DNA of 30,590 nucleotides from Blastocladiella britannica (lineage: Eukaryota; Blastocladiomycota; Blastocladiomycetes; Blastocladiales; Blastocladiaceae): assembly GCA_025349905.2 (NCBI GenBank), contig MU624700.1:1-30590 (forward strand). The letters are read 5' to 3'. How positions within the stretch are numbered: position 1 is the stretch's first letter; every line of letters begins with the position of its first letter. The notes below the pieces were generated by a model, which made no database searches, was not told the DNA's origin, and saw only the letters and a list, made by a program, of their open reading frames with translations. This document shows positions 9,785 through 19,400 of this stretch, piece after piece. Made by a program: the position numbers and the translations under genes.

Positions 9785-11672
9785 TTATTTAACGATTCGT
9801 GCATCCATGGTCCCGACCGACTTGCCCGACCCGACCTCGAGCTTGGCCGACCGCGCACCAAACTGCAACGCGCGTTTCTCTTCGCCCGCGGCCGCTGCCA
9901 ATCCCAGCAAGTCACGCGTCAGCAGCCGCAACAGTATCTTGTCGCCGACGCCACGGCGCCACCGCGGATCGCACTTGACTCCGATCGGGACGCTGTTAAG
10001 CAGCCGCACCACACGCGTGTCCAGGAACGGGAATCGCACTTCGCGTCCATGGTCGCCGATCGCGCGGTCGTCGCGGCCCAGGTTGCGTGTCGCGATCCGA
10101 GAGACATCGAGTTGTACTTGGTCGGCGAGCGCGGACCATGCCGCGTCTTCAGCAGTTGATGGTTCGGTTGTTGGAGCAGACGAAGCACGCGCCATCACCG
10201 CATCGTACGCGCCACGGTGTCGCGAGTACCCGCCCAGCTGCTCGTCGGCGCCGAGCCCGCTTAACAGCACGCGCGGAATGTCCGGCTCGTCCTCCAATAC
10301 CATAGTTGATGTCTGGGCATCTAGCAATGGCGGCGAAAAGGGCAAGATTGGAACGACATCGGGAGGGCTAACTGCAAACCATAGTGCCATGGCAATTGAT
10401 GCGTCCATGGTAGAGTGTAGAGGCGCCATGGTGTCCATGATGCGCGCTCGGTGCACGACCACCTGCGCGTACGGCACGTTGCGTTCCAGCAGCCGCCAGT
10501 GGCGGTCCGGAAACACTGTCTGCAGTTCCGAGAGTCGTGCACGCGCGGTCTTGCGGTCGGGGACCAAGTACGGGTCCACTGCGACGGCCCCTTTGACAGC
10601 AGCGAGGGCTCGCGGGTTCTCAAATGCCACGTTGATCAGGTCGATCGGGACATGAGCGGGCAGGTGCTGGTGCGCGAGCGCCGCCACCACCGAGCAGTCA
10701 ATACCGCCCGAAAATAGGATGCCGATCGGAGCTGACGCGTAGTCGTTGGCGGATGGGACTGCGGGTGTCGCTAGGACTCGCGCCCGGACCGCAGTCGACA
10801 GCGATTGTAACAAATCGGATGCTGCCGTTTGCACCGCCGCGGGCAGAGTCGCTAGCGGCGGGAGCACCTGGGGATGGAATGGAGGCTCCAGCCGGACGTC
10901 CAGAGACATGTTGATTGCAGTCTGTTCCAAGAGCGGTCAGTCAGGCTGCTGGACCTCATTGTAACAATGTACGAACCAAAGGACGCAGCCAGGGTACAGT
11001 CTCCTCGACCAGTTCTTGGCCCGACGACGATCCAAGGTCGATCCAGTGCACCCCGTCCGCAGGTACTTCCATCACCATATCATCAGTAGCAGCGACCAGA
11101 TGTACAGACGCGATCTGCAATGAACCATTTCCTCGGACCGCAAGAAGCGAGCGGCGCCCAAGCGGGTCACGCGCATACACCAGAACCGAGAAACGCGCGC
11201 TGTACACGACCAGCGCAAACTCGGCCTCGGTGGCCTCGAGCAGGTCGCGTAGTGCCTGCACAAAGTCGGCCGCCGACGCGCTCTCTGATTCTACCAAGGT
11301 CACGGCGCCTGCCAGGGCGACCGTGTCGCTGATATTGCCAATGGACGGTTCATGCGCTGAAATCTACATCCATTCATCAATACACACTGAAAAAAGCACG
11401 GGAGGACAGCGCACCCCAAGGCCGTCGTAGAGCTGACCATTCCAGGCAAGAATACCGCCCGATGCCTGAGAAATCGGCTGGGCAACGGGCGCGGTGCCGC
11501 GAAGATGCAAGAGCGACGCGCTGACATTGATAACATGACCATGACGGTGGTCTGTCACGGTGAGCGTCCCAAAGTGATCCGGTCCTCGGCGCTTCAGGTA
11601 CGACGCGTCATCACCCCCAATGGCCTCTATATTTCTCTCGGGTGGACAGATGGTCGCAGCAATACCACACAT
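9785..11672 (-). CDS. Asparagine synthetase domain-containing protein (ASNSD1 type)
   Basis: Three exons (11672-11415, 11363-10977, 10921-9785) give 593 aa. Introns are 51 nt (GTGCGC...TGTAG) and 55 nt (GTTCGT...AACAG). The first acceptor was chosen at TGTAG, not the nearby TTTCAG, because only it restores frame (WNGQLYDGLG|ISAHEPS). The N-terminus MCGIA supplies the Cys-2 nucleophile of a class II glutamine amidotransferase, with RRGPD and the WNGQLY block. The synthetase half has the ATP-binding FSGGIDCS (residue ~286) and LLSGLGADEQLGGYSRHR (~434), followed by REVRFPFLD. GADEQLGGYSRHR and a length near 600 aa favour the poorly characterised ASNSD1 family over canonical asparagine synthetase. 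Substrate is not established. The ATG is fixed by the Cys-2 requirement and lies 44 bp from the stop of the upstream IDH gene. Confidence 0.9.
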
Positions 11673-11716
11673 AGAAAAAAAAAAACAATCGATTTTTTTA
11701 CATTTGTAAAGAGGAT

Positions 11717-13078
11717 TCAGACCTTCTGCGCCGCGAACATCTGCTTGCGGAGACGCGAGTCAATGGCATCCATAAACTCCTCGGTAGTCGCAAACTTGGC
11801 AATTCCGGCCGACAGCGCCAGGTCCTTGGTCATGATGCCGTCGACATCCACAGTCTCAATGCAGGCCTTCTCGAGCACGTCGCAGAAGGTGGCGAGCTCC
11901 GGGTTGCCGTCAAGCTTGGCGCGGTGCGCGAGCCCACGGGTCCAGGCAAAGATCGACGCGATCGGGTTGGTCGACGTCTTCTGGCCCTTTTGGTGCTGGC
12001 GGTAGTGGCGGGTCACGGTGCCGTGCGCGGCCTCGGCCTCGATCGTCTTGCCGTCCGGTGCCACCAGCACCGACGTCATCAGACCCAGCGAACCGTAGCC
12101 CTGCGCCAGCACGTCCGACTGCACGTCGCCGTCGTAGTTCTTGCAGGCCCACACAAACCCGCCGTCCGACTTCATGGCCTGCGCGACCATGTCGTCAATC
12201 AGACGGTGCTCGTACCAGATGCCCTTGGCCTCAAACTTCGCCTGGTACTCCTTCTCGTACATGGCGGCGAAAATGTCCTTGAACCGGCCGTCGTACTTCT
12301 TGAGAATCGTGTTCTTGGTCGACAGGTACAGGGGCTCTCCGCGGTCGAGCGCCAGGTTGAAGCACGCGCGCGCAAATCCGTCGATCGACTCGTCCAAGTT
12401 GTACATGCCGAGGGCGACACCGGCGCTCTGGAAGTCGTACACCTTGGTTGTCACGGGCTTGCCGCCGTCCTTGGGCGTGAACACCAGCTCGAGGGTGCCG
12501 GGCTGGTCAATGATCAGGTCGGTAGCGCGGTACTGGTCGCCAAACGCGTGGCGGCCAATCACGATCGGCTTGGTCCATCCTGGGACCAGGCGCGGGACCG
12601 ACTTGAGCAGGATCGGCTCGCGGAACACGGTGCCGTTGAGAATGTTGCGAATGGTGCCGTTGGGCGACTTGTACATCTCGTGGAGCTTGAACTCCTCGAC
12701 ACGCGCCTCGTCCGGGGTGATGGTCGCGCACTTGATGCCGACATTGTACTGCGCAATCGCCTTGGCCGCATCGACCGTCACCTGGTCGCGGGTCAAGTCG
12801 CGGTTCTCCATGCCCAGATCGTAGTACTTGATCGGCACGTCCACGTACGGCAGCACAAGGCGGTCGCGGATCCACTGCCAGATGATGCGGGTCATCTCGT
12901 CGCCGTCGAGCTCCACCACGGGGTTGGCGACCTTGATGCGGGTGAATTCAGCGGGGGCAGTGGTCATGACTATGTTTTCGATTTTTGTCAGTATTATGAT
13001 CTGATCAAGTTTTGTTAGTGAGCGCGGACATCGACGGCCCGCCAGGGTCCGCAGGGCAGAGGAGCGAAGACCGAGCAT
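11717..13078 (-). CDS. IDP1: NADP-dependent isocitrate dehydrogenase, with probable mitochondrial presequence
   Basis: The enzyme converts isocitrate and NADP+ to 2-oxoglutarate, CO2 and NADPH. The frame from ATG 13078 gives 453 aa; an internal ATG at 12967 gives 416 aa, the length of cytosolic homologs. Diagnostic blocks are [80 protein letters not shown] and [17 protein letters not shown]. The first 17 residues (Arg/Ser/Leu-rich, no acidic residue) resemble a mitochondrial presequence. The next ~20 are Ile/Lys/Asn-rich and look like an in-frame, stop-free intron: GT at 13035 or 13029 to ATAG ending at 12970, 66 or 60 nt, both in phase. The C-terminus is QKV, so there is no peroxisomal PTS1. 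The upstream same-strand neighbour is the YHM2-type carrier. Confidence 0.97.
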   Translation of the reverse strand: MLGLRSSALRTLAGRRCPRSLTKLDQIIILTKIENIVMTTAPAEFTRIKVANPVVELDGDEMTRIIWQWIRDRLVLPYVDVPIKYYDLGMENRDLTRDQVTVDAAKAIAQYNVGIKCATITPDEARVEEFKLHEMYKSPNGTIRNILNGTVFREPILLKSVPRLVPGWTKPIVIGRHAFGDQYRATDLIIDQPGTLELVFTPKDGGKPVTTKVYDFQSAGVALGMYNLDESIDGFARACFNLALDRGEPLYLSTKNTILKKYDGRFKDIFAAMYEKEYQAKFEAKGIWYEHRLIDDMVAQAMKSDGGFVWACKNYDGDVQSDVLAQGYGSLGLMTSVLVAPDGKTIEAEAAHGTVTRHYRQHQKGQKTSTNPIASIFAWTRGLAHRAKLDGNPELATFCDVLEKACIETVDVDGIMTKDLALSAGIAKFATTEEFMDAIDSRLRKQMFAAQKV

Positions 13079-13663
13079 ATTATTTGCTTTTGTTCCGAGG
13101 TCAATACAATTGTCAGGGGAAAGAGAGGTTTCACAAGCAAATAAAAATAAAAATATACGAGCGTGCGGGGCCGGTCGGGTTCAATCAAGACTCACATCCC
13201 GAAGGCTTCCACTGTTTGCTTTCCCCGCACGCGCTGCTCAAGAAGGACAGTGAGGCGGCGCCCGTCTATGCGCGACGCCAGCCGAGGACACACTCACACA
13301 ACTTTTTCTTTTTGTTTTTGTTTTGGAAAAATAGGATAACCAACAATTGGCGAGGGGCGCACAACAACAAAAGTGAAGGCAAGATAACGCACTGGAGTCT
13401 ACTCTTTTTTTTTTTTACAAATCCGGCGAGGAGAGAAGATAAAATCTGGTTAATGAAAGAGAAAAGACGCGTCGTCGTCGCTCCTCTCCGTCCATATACG
13501 CGTGTCCTTGGAACGAGTGTGGCACACGGTAATTGTTTCCCCAACACTGCCGAAATCCGACGCGTCACAGTCATCACATTCGCCGCCGCCGACCAGTCTC
13601 GATGAAGATCCCGACGTGCCGAAACAAGAAACCAGATTTATTATACGAAGTACTCAATGAATT
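13079..13663. other. Intergenic region: IDH promoter and 3' flank of YHM2-like gene
   Basis: This 585-bp interval contains T-rich and A-rich tracts (T12 near 13405-13416) and CA/CAC runs. Short ORFs occur on both strands, but none has family similarity, codon bias like its neighbours or convincing splice partners. It should hold the promoter and 5' UTR of the minus-strand IDH gene plus the 3' UTR of the carrier. No tRNA or structured RNA was recognised. Confidence 0.4.
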
Positions 13664-14842
13664 CTACACCTTCTTCTCGGCAAAGTACGCCTTGACCTGA
13701 TCGCCACCAAACACCATGCACACCGTCAGGTACACTGACAGGCCGATGCGCGGGGTCACGCCACGGTAAAAGCCCAAGAACCCATTGTTCTTGTAAATGT
13801 ACTGGGCGGTAGTCCAGATGTTGAGGTTGGCGGGGCGGTCGACCGCCTTGGCTGCCGACTGCATTTCCACGCGGATCACCTCGATCGGCTGATTCCAGCA
13901 TGCGAGGGCGCCGCCAATCACGGACGCTGATTTGTATTTTGGAATGAGCTTTGGGTCCATGACGAAAAAACGAGAATGCGTACAGAAAATACGCTCGCTG
14001 ACGCTCAGCTTGCGTGCCGTGTCGTCGCCCTTCATCATCTTTTCCGTCAGACGCGAGATACCGAGGCGTGATCTACATGTGCACAAAAGTAAGTGACAAG
14101 CTCTCCAACAAACAAAAAAAGAGCATAGGTACCCCCAGTTGGTCATTTGACGCACGGCCACGGCACTGACGCCCTTGTTGAGCCCGCGAACACCCTCGCG
14201 CTTGAACACGTCCGCGGCCACCGCCCACGTCGACTTGTGAGCACCCCCAGCCAGATCCTTGTGCCGCGTCACCTCCACCGTCTTCATGAACGTGCAAAAG
14301 CCCATGGTCGTGTACGCCTGCGCAAGACCTCCGCCCATCCCGCCCACCAGTCCGGACCATGCCGGCGTCAGGTTGAAGTTGGCCTGCGCGTGGTACTCGA
14401 TCTCGGACGACGCGTACATGAGCACAGCGCCCTTGGTGGATGCCTCGATCCATGCCCACTGCAATATTTCATTGCGTGTGAGTCCTCCAGGGGCGGTGAT
14501 GTAATTTTAGGCGACCGCAAAAAGTGTCACGCATATGAAAATAACGAAACGAACCGGGATCAGCCCCTGCCAGAAGCCGGGAAGACCGCCGCGCTGGTAT
14601 GTCTTGGCGATGGCAGTCTTGAGGTTATCTCCACGGTTGGCTGTTGCATTTCAAAAAATCAGTCGACTTTCGAATTCTGGTGAAAAAAAAAAAAAAAAAC
14701 GACGCGCGGACATACCCGCCATGTGGGTCTTGACCACCTCAAAGGGCTGGCCAAATGTGGACACCTCAAACGTCTGGATGACGGCGCCAATCGCCAGATT
14801 TTGGTACGACACGGGCTTCTTTTTAATGTTGGGAGCCGCCAT
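13664..14842 (-). CDS. YHM2: Mitochondrial citrate/2-oxoglutarate carrier (YHM2 type)
   Basis: Five exons are read: 14842-14716, 14640-14555, 14458-14133, 14072-13993 and 13926-13664. The introns are 75, 96, 60 and 66 nt and the protein 293 aa. The joins rebuild YHM2-specific blocks: KTHMA|ANRGD, WQGLIP|WAWIEASTKGAV, RQMTNWG|SRLGISRL and SE|PSVIGGALACWNQPIEVI. Carrier signatures are QPFEVVKTHM and NQPIEVIRVEMQ, with the unusual middle repeat TMGFCTFMKTVEVTRHK shared with yeast Yhm2. In yeast this inner-membrane protein exports citrate and imports oxoglutarate, feeding cytosolic NADPH production; it has also been linked to mtDNA maintenance. Intron 4 is a multiple of three with no stop, so retention would insert 22 residues. 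T16 lies in intron 1. The next gene downstream on the same strand is NADP-IDH. Confidence 0.93.
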
Positions 14843-15226
14843 CTTTTGGTATTTTATGGGTTACAGTGTATAAACAAACGAGGGCGTGTATATGGGCAGA
14901 GGAAGAGGTATTGCCAGCAGCCGTCCGTGGGGAGGTAGTGTCGTGAAGGGAGGCACGTTAAAATTTCGCGTCAAAGTCCAATCAAAGAGAGTTAATTCAA
15001 CACTGCCCCGCTGCTCGTCACTCCGCCCCCTTCTTGTAGCCGCCGCCGCCGCTTCTCAAGGGCAACGTGCACCGTTAATAAAAAAAAAATCCGATCTCAC
15101 AACCTTAATCGCTTCGCCTTGAATTGTGACTATTTCCCTCCCCACTCAAGATTAGGCGGTTTTTCCGATCCCCAACATCTCTTTTCCCATCAATCGCTCA
15201 AAATAATAAAGAATAATTTTACCATA
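14843..15226. promoter_or_regulatory. Divergent promoter region between YHM2-like and myosin light chain genes
   Basis: These 384 bp separate two head-to-head start codons. They contain pyrimidine-rich and AT-rich stretches just before the plus-strand ATG (AATAATAAAGAATAATTTTACCATA). No extra exon, RNA gene or repeat was recognised. Individual core-promoter elements cannot be assigned with confidence. Confidence 0.4.
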
Positions 15227-15939
15227 ATGGCTTTTACAGAAGAACAGCTGCAGGATCACAAGGAGATTTTTTCCCTCTTTGATCGCCGCGGCACGGGCGT
15301 CGTGGAGGCGGATCAGGTCGGCGATCTCCTTCGCGCCATTGGTGCGAATCCGACCGAGGCGCAAGTGGCCGAAATCGTTGGCACTTTGCCGGCGGGTACG
15401 CTTTATAATTTTTATGCTTTACTTGGGAATCGCGTCGCTCATGCTCTGGGCAAATCCCAGACAAGAAGCAGATCAGCTTTGAGCAGTTCTTGGAGATCCT
15501 TGGCCGCCCCAACACATTCAAGGTATTGTTCTTACACAGCGCTCCAGAAGGGGTACAGTAAACTCACACGATTTCCTTTCCCGTGCCATGATAGCCACCG
15601 GGTTCCACGGACGACTTTATTCAGGGGTTTGCCGTGTTTGACAAGGATGGCACTGGTTTTATCTCCATGGCCGAGCTTCGCTATGGTATGTTATTCATAT
15701 AATTTGTTGTTAGGATCACTCTGCATGACTGACATAAAAAAATGAAAGTGCTGACATCGCTGGGCGAGAAGCTGTCGGATTCGGATGTGGATGAGCTTCT
15801 GCGCTACGTGGAGGTTGCCAAGGATGGCACTGTGCGCTACGAGGGTGCGTAGTGATCCACCATTCAATCGTCTCCTCTCTCATTGACCTTGATGGAATCA
15901 ATCACATCAGACTTTATCCGCGCCATTTCCTCGGCGTGA
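15227..15939 (+). CDS. Myosin essential light chain (Cdc4/Mlc1-like EF-hand protein)
   Basis: Five exons (15227-15395, 15461-15522, 15595-15685, 15749-15844, 15911-15939) and four introns of 65, 72, 63 and 66 nt encode 148 aa, the usual length. Every junction keeps phase and restores family blocks: TLPA|DKKQISFEQFLEILGRPNTFK|PPGSTDDFIQGFAVFDKDGTGFISMAELRY|VLTSLGEKL and VRYE|DFIRAISSA. GRPNxFKPPGS and ELRYVLTSLGEKLSDxxVDELL distinguish essential light chains from calmodulin. EF-hand 1 (DRRGTGVVEADQ) is degenerate, whereas the third loop (DKDGTGFISMAE) keeps Ca-binding positions. In fungi this protein binds the IQ motifs of myosin II/V and acts in cytokinesis. Intron density (four in 148 codons) is the highest in the window apart from the neighbouring small gene. 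Confidence 0.95.
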
Positions 15940-15985
15940 TCCGAATGGTTTGCGAAAGCAGGACGTTTGCGCTTGCGGTTGAATG

Positions 15986-15991
15986 AATAAA
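15986..15991 (+). terminator. AATAAA poly(A) signal of myosin light chain gene
   Basis: AATAAA lies 47 bp after the light-chain stop codon, in the 72-bp gap between two convergent genes (stops at 15939 and 16012). It is a good candidate for the cleavage signal, which would make the transcript overlap the minus-strand gene. Confidence 0.5.
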
Positions 15992-16011
15992 GGTTGAAAA
16001 CAAAATTCGAT

Positions 16012-16443
16012 TTAGGCAGACGATGCAGACTCTGCGTCGGATTGGACGAGCGTGAAACCATTGCGTTGATGAACGAGGTACCTCCTGTATGTACACAAGT
16101 CAAGGTCAATGAAATGATCCAAGAGGACCTTTAAAAAAAGAGGGCGGACCGATCGTTCACTGTGGCAGAAACTACTTGGCCCTCCACGACCAGCGTGCGC
16201 CAAGGAATATCGGTTGGGATATCTCCGACCGCTAATGACGAAATGCGTGAGCATCTCTCATATAAAGACGAGAAACAATACTAGGCGCACATTTGATGAC
16301 CAGCGAGGCGTTGTCCAGGAGCAGCAGTCTAGTGTTCGACTCGGATGCCCTATTATTCATTTATTTTCAAAACCAATTTACATTGGCTGCATATGCGCGA
16401 GTGCGTACAGGGCAGCAAATACAGCGTCCAATGGGTTGGCCAT
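16012..16443 (-). CDS. Small four-exon gene, ~93 aa, possible Roadblock/LC7-like fold
   Basis: This gene is visible only after splicing: exons 16443-16382, 16328-16282, 16231-16176 and 16128-16012. Introns are 53 nt (GTAAAT...ACTAG), 50 nt (GTATTG...ATTAG) and 47 nt (GTAGTT...AAAG). All three joins keep phase: phase 2, phase 1, phase 0. A second acceptor for intron 1 (ATAATAG, 32-nt intron) also keeps phase and adds 7 residues. Exon order gives MANPLDAVFAALYALAHMQP, then LLLLDNASLVIKCAP, DIPWRTLVVEGQVLLDHFIDL, and YRRYLVHQRNGFTLVQSD with a Ser/Ala tail. The helix, beta-hairpin, helix, beta-hairpin order and the length resemble Roadblock/LC7 proteins (dynein light chain, Ragulator/Ego subunits), but this is a fold-level guess. 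It starts 37 bp from the REV3 ATG. Confidence 0.6.
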
Positions 16444-16480
16444 TTTTTTTGAATTAATTTTTCTCTCGCGAAAAAGAGAA
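16444..16480. promoter_or_regulatory. 37-bp divergent promoter between small LC7-like gene and REV3
   Basis: Only 37 bp separate two head-to-head ATGs. The gap holds a T/A-rich half and a TCGCGA palindrome (16466-16471) inside an imperfect inverted repeat (TTCTCT...AGAGAA). TCTCGCGA resembles motifs found in bidirectional promoters of other eukaryotes. Such a short gap means the 5' UTRs must be very short or overlap, or that transcription starts within the opposite gene. Confidence 0.45.
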
Positions 16481-19400
16481 ATGACTCCCGCCAGCACAAA
16501 AGCGCCAACAGCAACAGACACGGATCGGCCGCCGTTGCTCGCAATCCGTATCGCATCCATTGAACATGTACTGGTCCCTCCTGGCCCCCTCGATCGTGCG
16601 GTTGCCCCCTTCTTGGTCGGCAGCGGCTTGGCCACGCTTCCGCGCGTGCCCGTGATCCGTATCTTTGGCGCCGTGCGTGGAACCAATCAGCGCGCATGCT
16701 TGCACGTGCACAATGTCTTTCCGTACCTGCTCGTGCCGTATCCCGGCGCCGACCACGATTCCGACGACACGGGTGCGCTTCACTCATTGCCAGATAGATA
16801 TATGCACGGTCAGCTCACGGAGCAATATGATATAGTTGCCACCTATATCCACCGCCTGGGCATCGCTTGTAATGCTGCCCTGTCTTCGGCCGCGTCTTTT
16901 CACAATGCAGCACAGCAACAGCTATCGCCGGGCGCATCCCAAACCGAGGATATCGTCGTGCCTCCATATCGTGCGGCCACAATGCCGACAACGGGCAAGT
17001 CGCGCCCTCACATTGCAGCGATATTGCCTGTCCGCGCGCTTCCCTTCTATGGGTACCACGACCAATCGGCCCTGTACCTCAAAATCCACCTGGTCGATCC
17101 GGCAAATCAGACCCGCCTCGCCCGCATGCTGACAGCAGGTGCAATCCTTGGCACGCAGTTGCAGGCGCACGAAGCGCACATCCCCTACTTGTCGCAGTTT
17201 CTCGCCGATCACGCGCTCGAGGGCATGGGCTGGATCGAAGTCGACTGGCTTCTCGCACGGCCGCCGCTTACAGCTACCCACAATGTCACTGAATTTCCTC
17301 GGATGCGGCGTGCTCTCAGTCAACTCACGTGCTCTGGTCAGACCGGATGGTCACCCACACCTGTAACCGAATGGGATGCTCGCCGGTTCGGCAATCACGC
17401 CAAGCGGGCCACCTGGTGCGAGCTGGAGCTGGACACGACGGCCGCCAACATTGTCAACTTTCGGCTGCGTCGCGCACAGCTCCGCGCACACCACCTGACG
17501 CCGCCGTCCACGCCTGCAATGCAAACCGCAGCCGCTACACCACAGCTGGCTGCATCTCCGAGTCATTCTACCCACCGCCATGTGCCGGCGCTCGCGGCGA
17601 TCTGGGACGAGGAGGCGCAGCGACGCGCTCACCTGTCGCTGCCAGCTTATTCCCTGCTGCCGCCGCCGCTTCGTAATCCCAGCAGTGCGTCCCCATGGGA
17701 TGCCGAAGAATCGTTTCGAAAAGAAATGCATGTCCTCTTTTCGCAGCGCCGCCAGGAGGAAAAGAATGCTGCCGCAGATGCCGAGCATGGTATTGCAAAA
17801 AGCCCGCTTGCTGTTCCGCGGATCCAGGACTCGGTGTCGCTGCTCTGGCCAACATCGATCCGAGGCGACCTTGCTTGTGCCGTCCAGGCCAATGTGCTTG
17901 TTGCCCGCGACAATGTCCCCACGACGGTCCCGCTGAGCACTCAGCCCTTCCTAGAACAAGCCGCTACGCAGGGTGATGGCGGTGACGCGGACGTGGACGC
18001 GTACCCCGATTTGGTGCAATTTACGCAGCTTGTGCAAGTCGCGCGTGCCCAAACGCTCTCGCTGTCACAAATGGACCCTCCTGATGGCATTGGAGACATA
18101 GCCCCTCTTTCTCCGCCATCGCGGTCACAGGCCTCTGAAATACTCAAGTCCAACGACGACGAGGACGGTGCGGATATGCATCAATTGCTTCAATGGCTTC
18201 TAGATGAGCAGCAGACGGTCGACGCGCCTGGTGGGCACTCGATGCACGGTGGTCTTGCGTTCGACGACGAGACAAGAAGCGATGGTCATGACCTGGGCGG
18301 GCTCCACTCTGACCACGATCTGGAAATGGATGCTGATGCTGCTGCTACAGCGGCGACGGCTGACCCCGATTGCGATGACGCGGATGCATTTGATCTTGGA
18401 CAGCCGGCCGTGCTGATTGAGCAGGAAGCACCAGAGCCAGCACCTTTGCCTTTGCCGTCACCGCACAGGGAAACGCCAACCCAGCGGGCCGCCACCAAGA
18501 GCATTCCGCAATACGACGGCGCTGATGATGATGATGATGATGACGAGGTTCTCATGGGACCGCCCCGAAAACGACTGCGTGTCACGGCTGGTCCAACGAA
18601 CGTGGCGAGCACATCGCCGCTACAGCGACGCGTGACCTTCTCCAACCACACATCATCTCCTCGTGGCCAACAACCCGACCGCAGCACCGCTCTCGCGCTT
18701 GGTCATGGCAGCAGCCCCAAAACTGGATTCAAACGCGCAAAAGTGGACGATTCGCGCATCTTGGCGGCTGTGCGGGACGTGGAGACGCTCATTCCAGCGC
18801 ATAATCCCCTCCCAGTCCCATCCGTTGTGGAGGGCATGTGGTCCCCAGTTGTGGGAGGTGGGCCTGCATTGAATGGATATGGTATTCCTGACACGAGCGA
18901 CTTGCTACTCCTTACGAGCCAAGAACCTCCTGCGTATCCATCCGGCACCATCTACGACGGTATTGACATTGCCCCGCCTGAATCTGTTGCTGATGTGGAT
19001 AGCCCCCTGGCAGCAGCCCCCCACTGTGCTGTTGCTGGCACTCAAACCTTTACCTTCACTCTCCCACCACCTACGCACCGCGCCGCCGAAAACGAGCTTG
19101 CCCAGCAGCATGCCACGATCGTGCACTCCCCGCCGTATTATGGACACCCGTGCGATCAGCACATTGCTATACGGCCGCGCGTCTTTGCCGGTCGCGAGTA
19201 TCGCATTCCATACCGCCCATCTAGTTCTTCCGAGCACCTCCCGCCGCTGAGCTCTGTGCTTCCAAATCCGGGGCGCGCCGTTGCTGCCATGTCGCCAATG
19301 TTGACCCAGTCCGTGTACGAGGCCCCGCTCGACTCTTTTCGGACCTGGACACTTGTATTACCGCCGCCCTCCCGCCAAGAAGCTGTTGATGCCTTTGCTG

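Noticed and set aside
11357..11363. TTTCAG as acceptor of ASNSD1-like intron 1
   Set aside because: It breaks the reading frame; the TGTAG acceptor 7 nt upstream restores phase and the amidotransferase sequence.
11924..13018. 364-codon plus-strand frame antisense to IDH
   Set aside because: It is a GC-rich antisense shadow of a highly conserved coding exon, with no recognisable domain.
13453..13605. Short plus-strand frame in the IDH/YHM2 intergenic region
   Set aside because: No motif, no splice partners and no codon bias like the neighbouring genes.
16214..16480. In-frame N-terminal extension of REV3
   Set aside because: The 89 extra codons are not Rev3-like and overlap the exons of the small minus-strand gene; ATG 16481 directly precedes Rev3 homology.
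18526..18546. GAT repeat as a possible mobile or CRISPR-like repeat
   Set aside because: It is a coding trinucleotide run giving poly-Asp in the disordered part of REV3. No spaced repeat array exists in the window.
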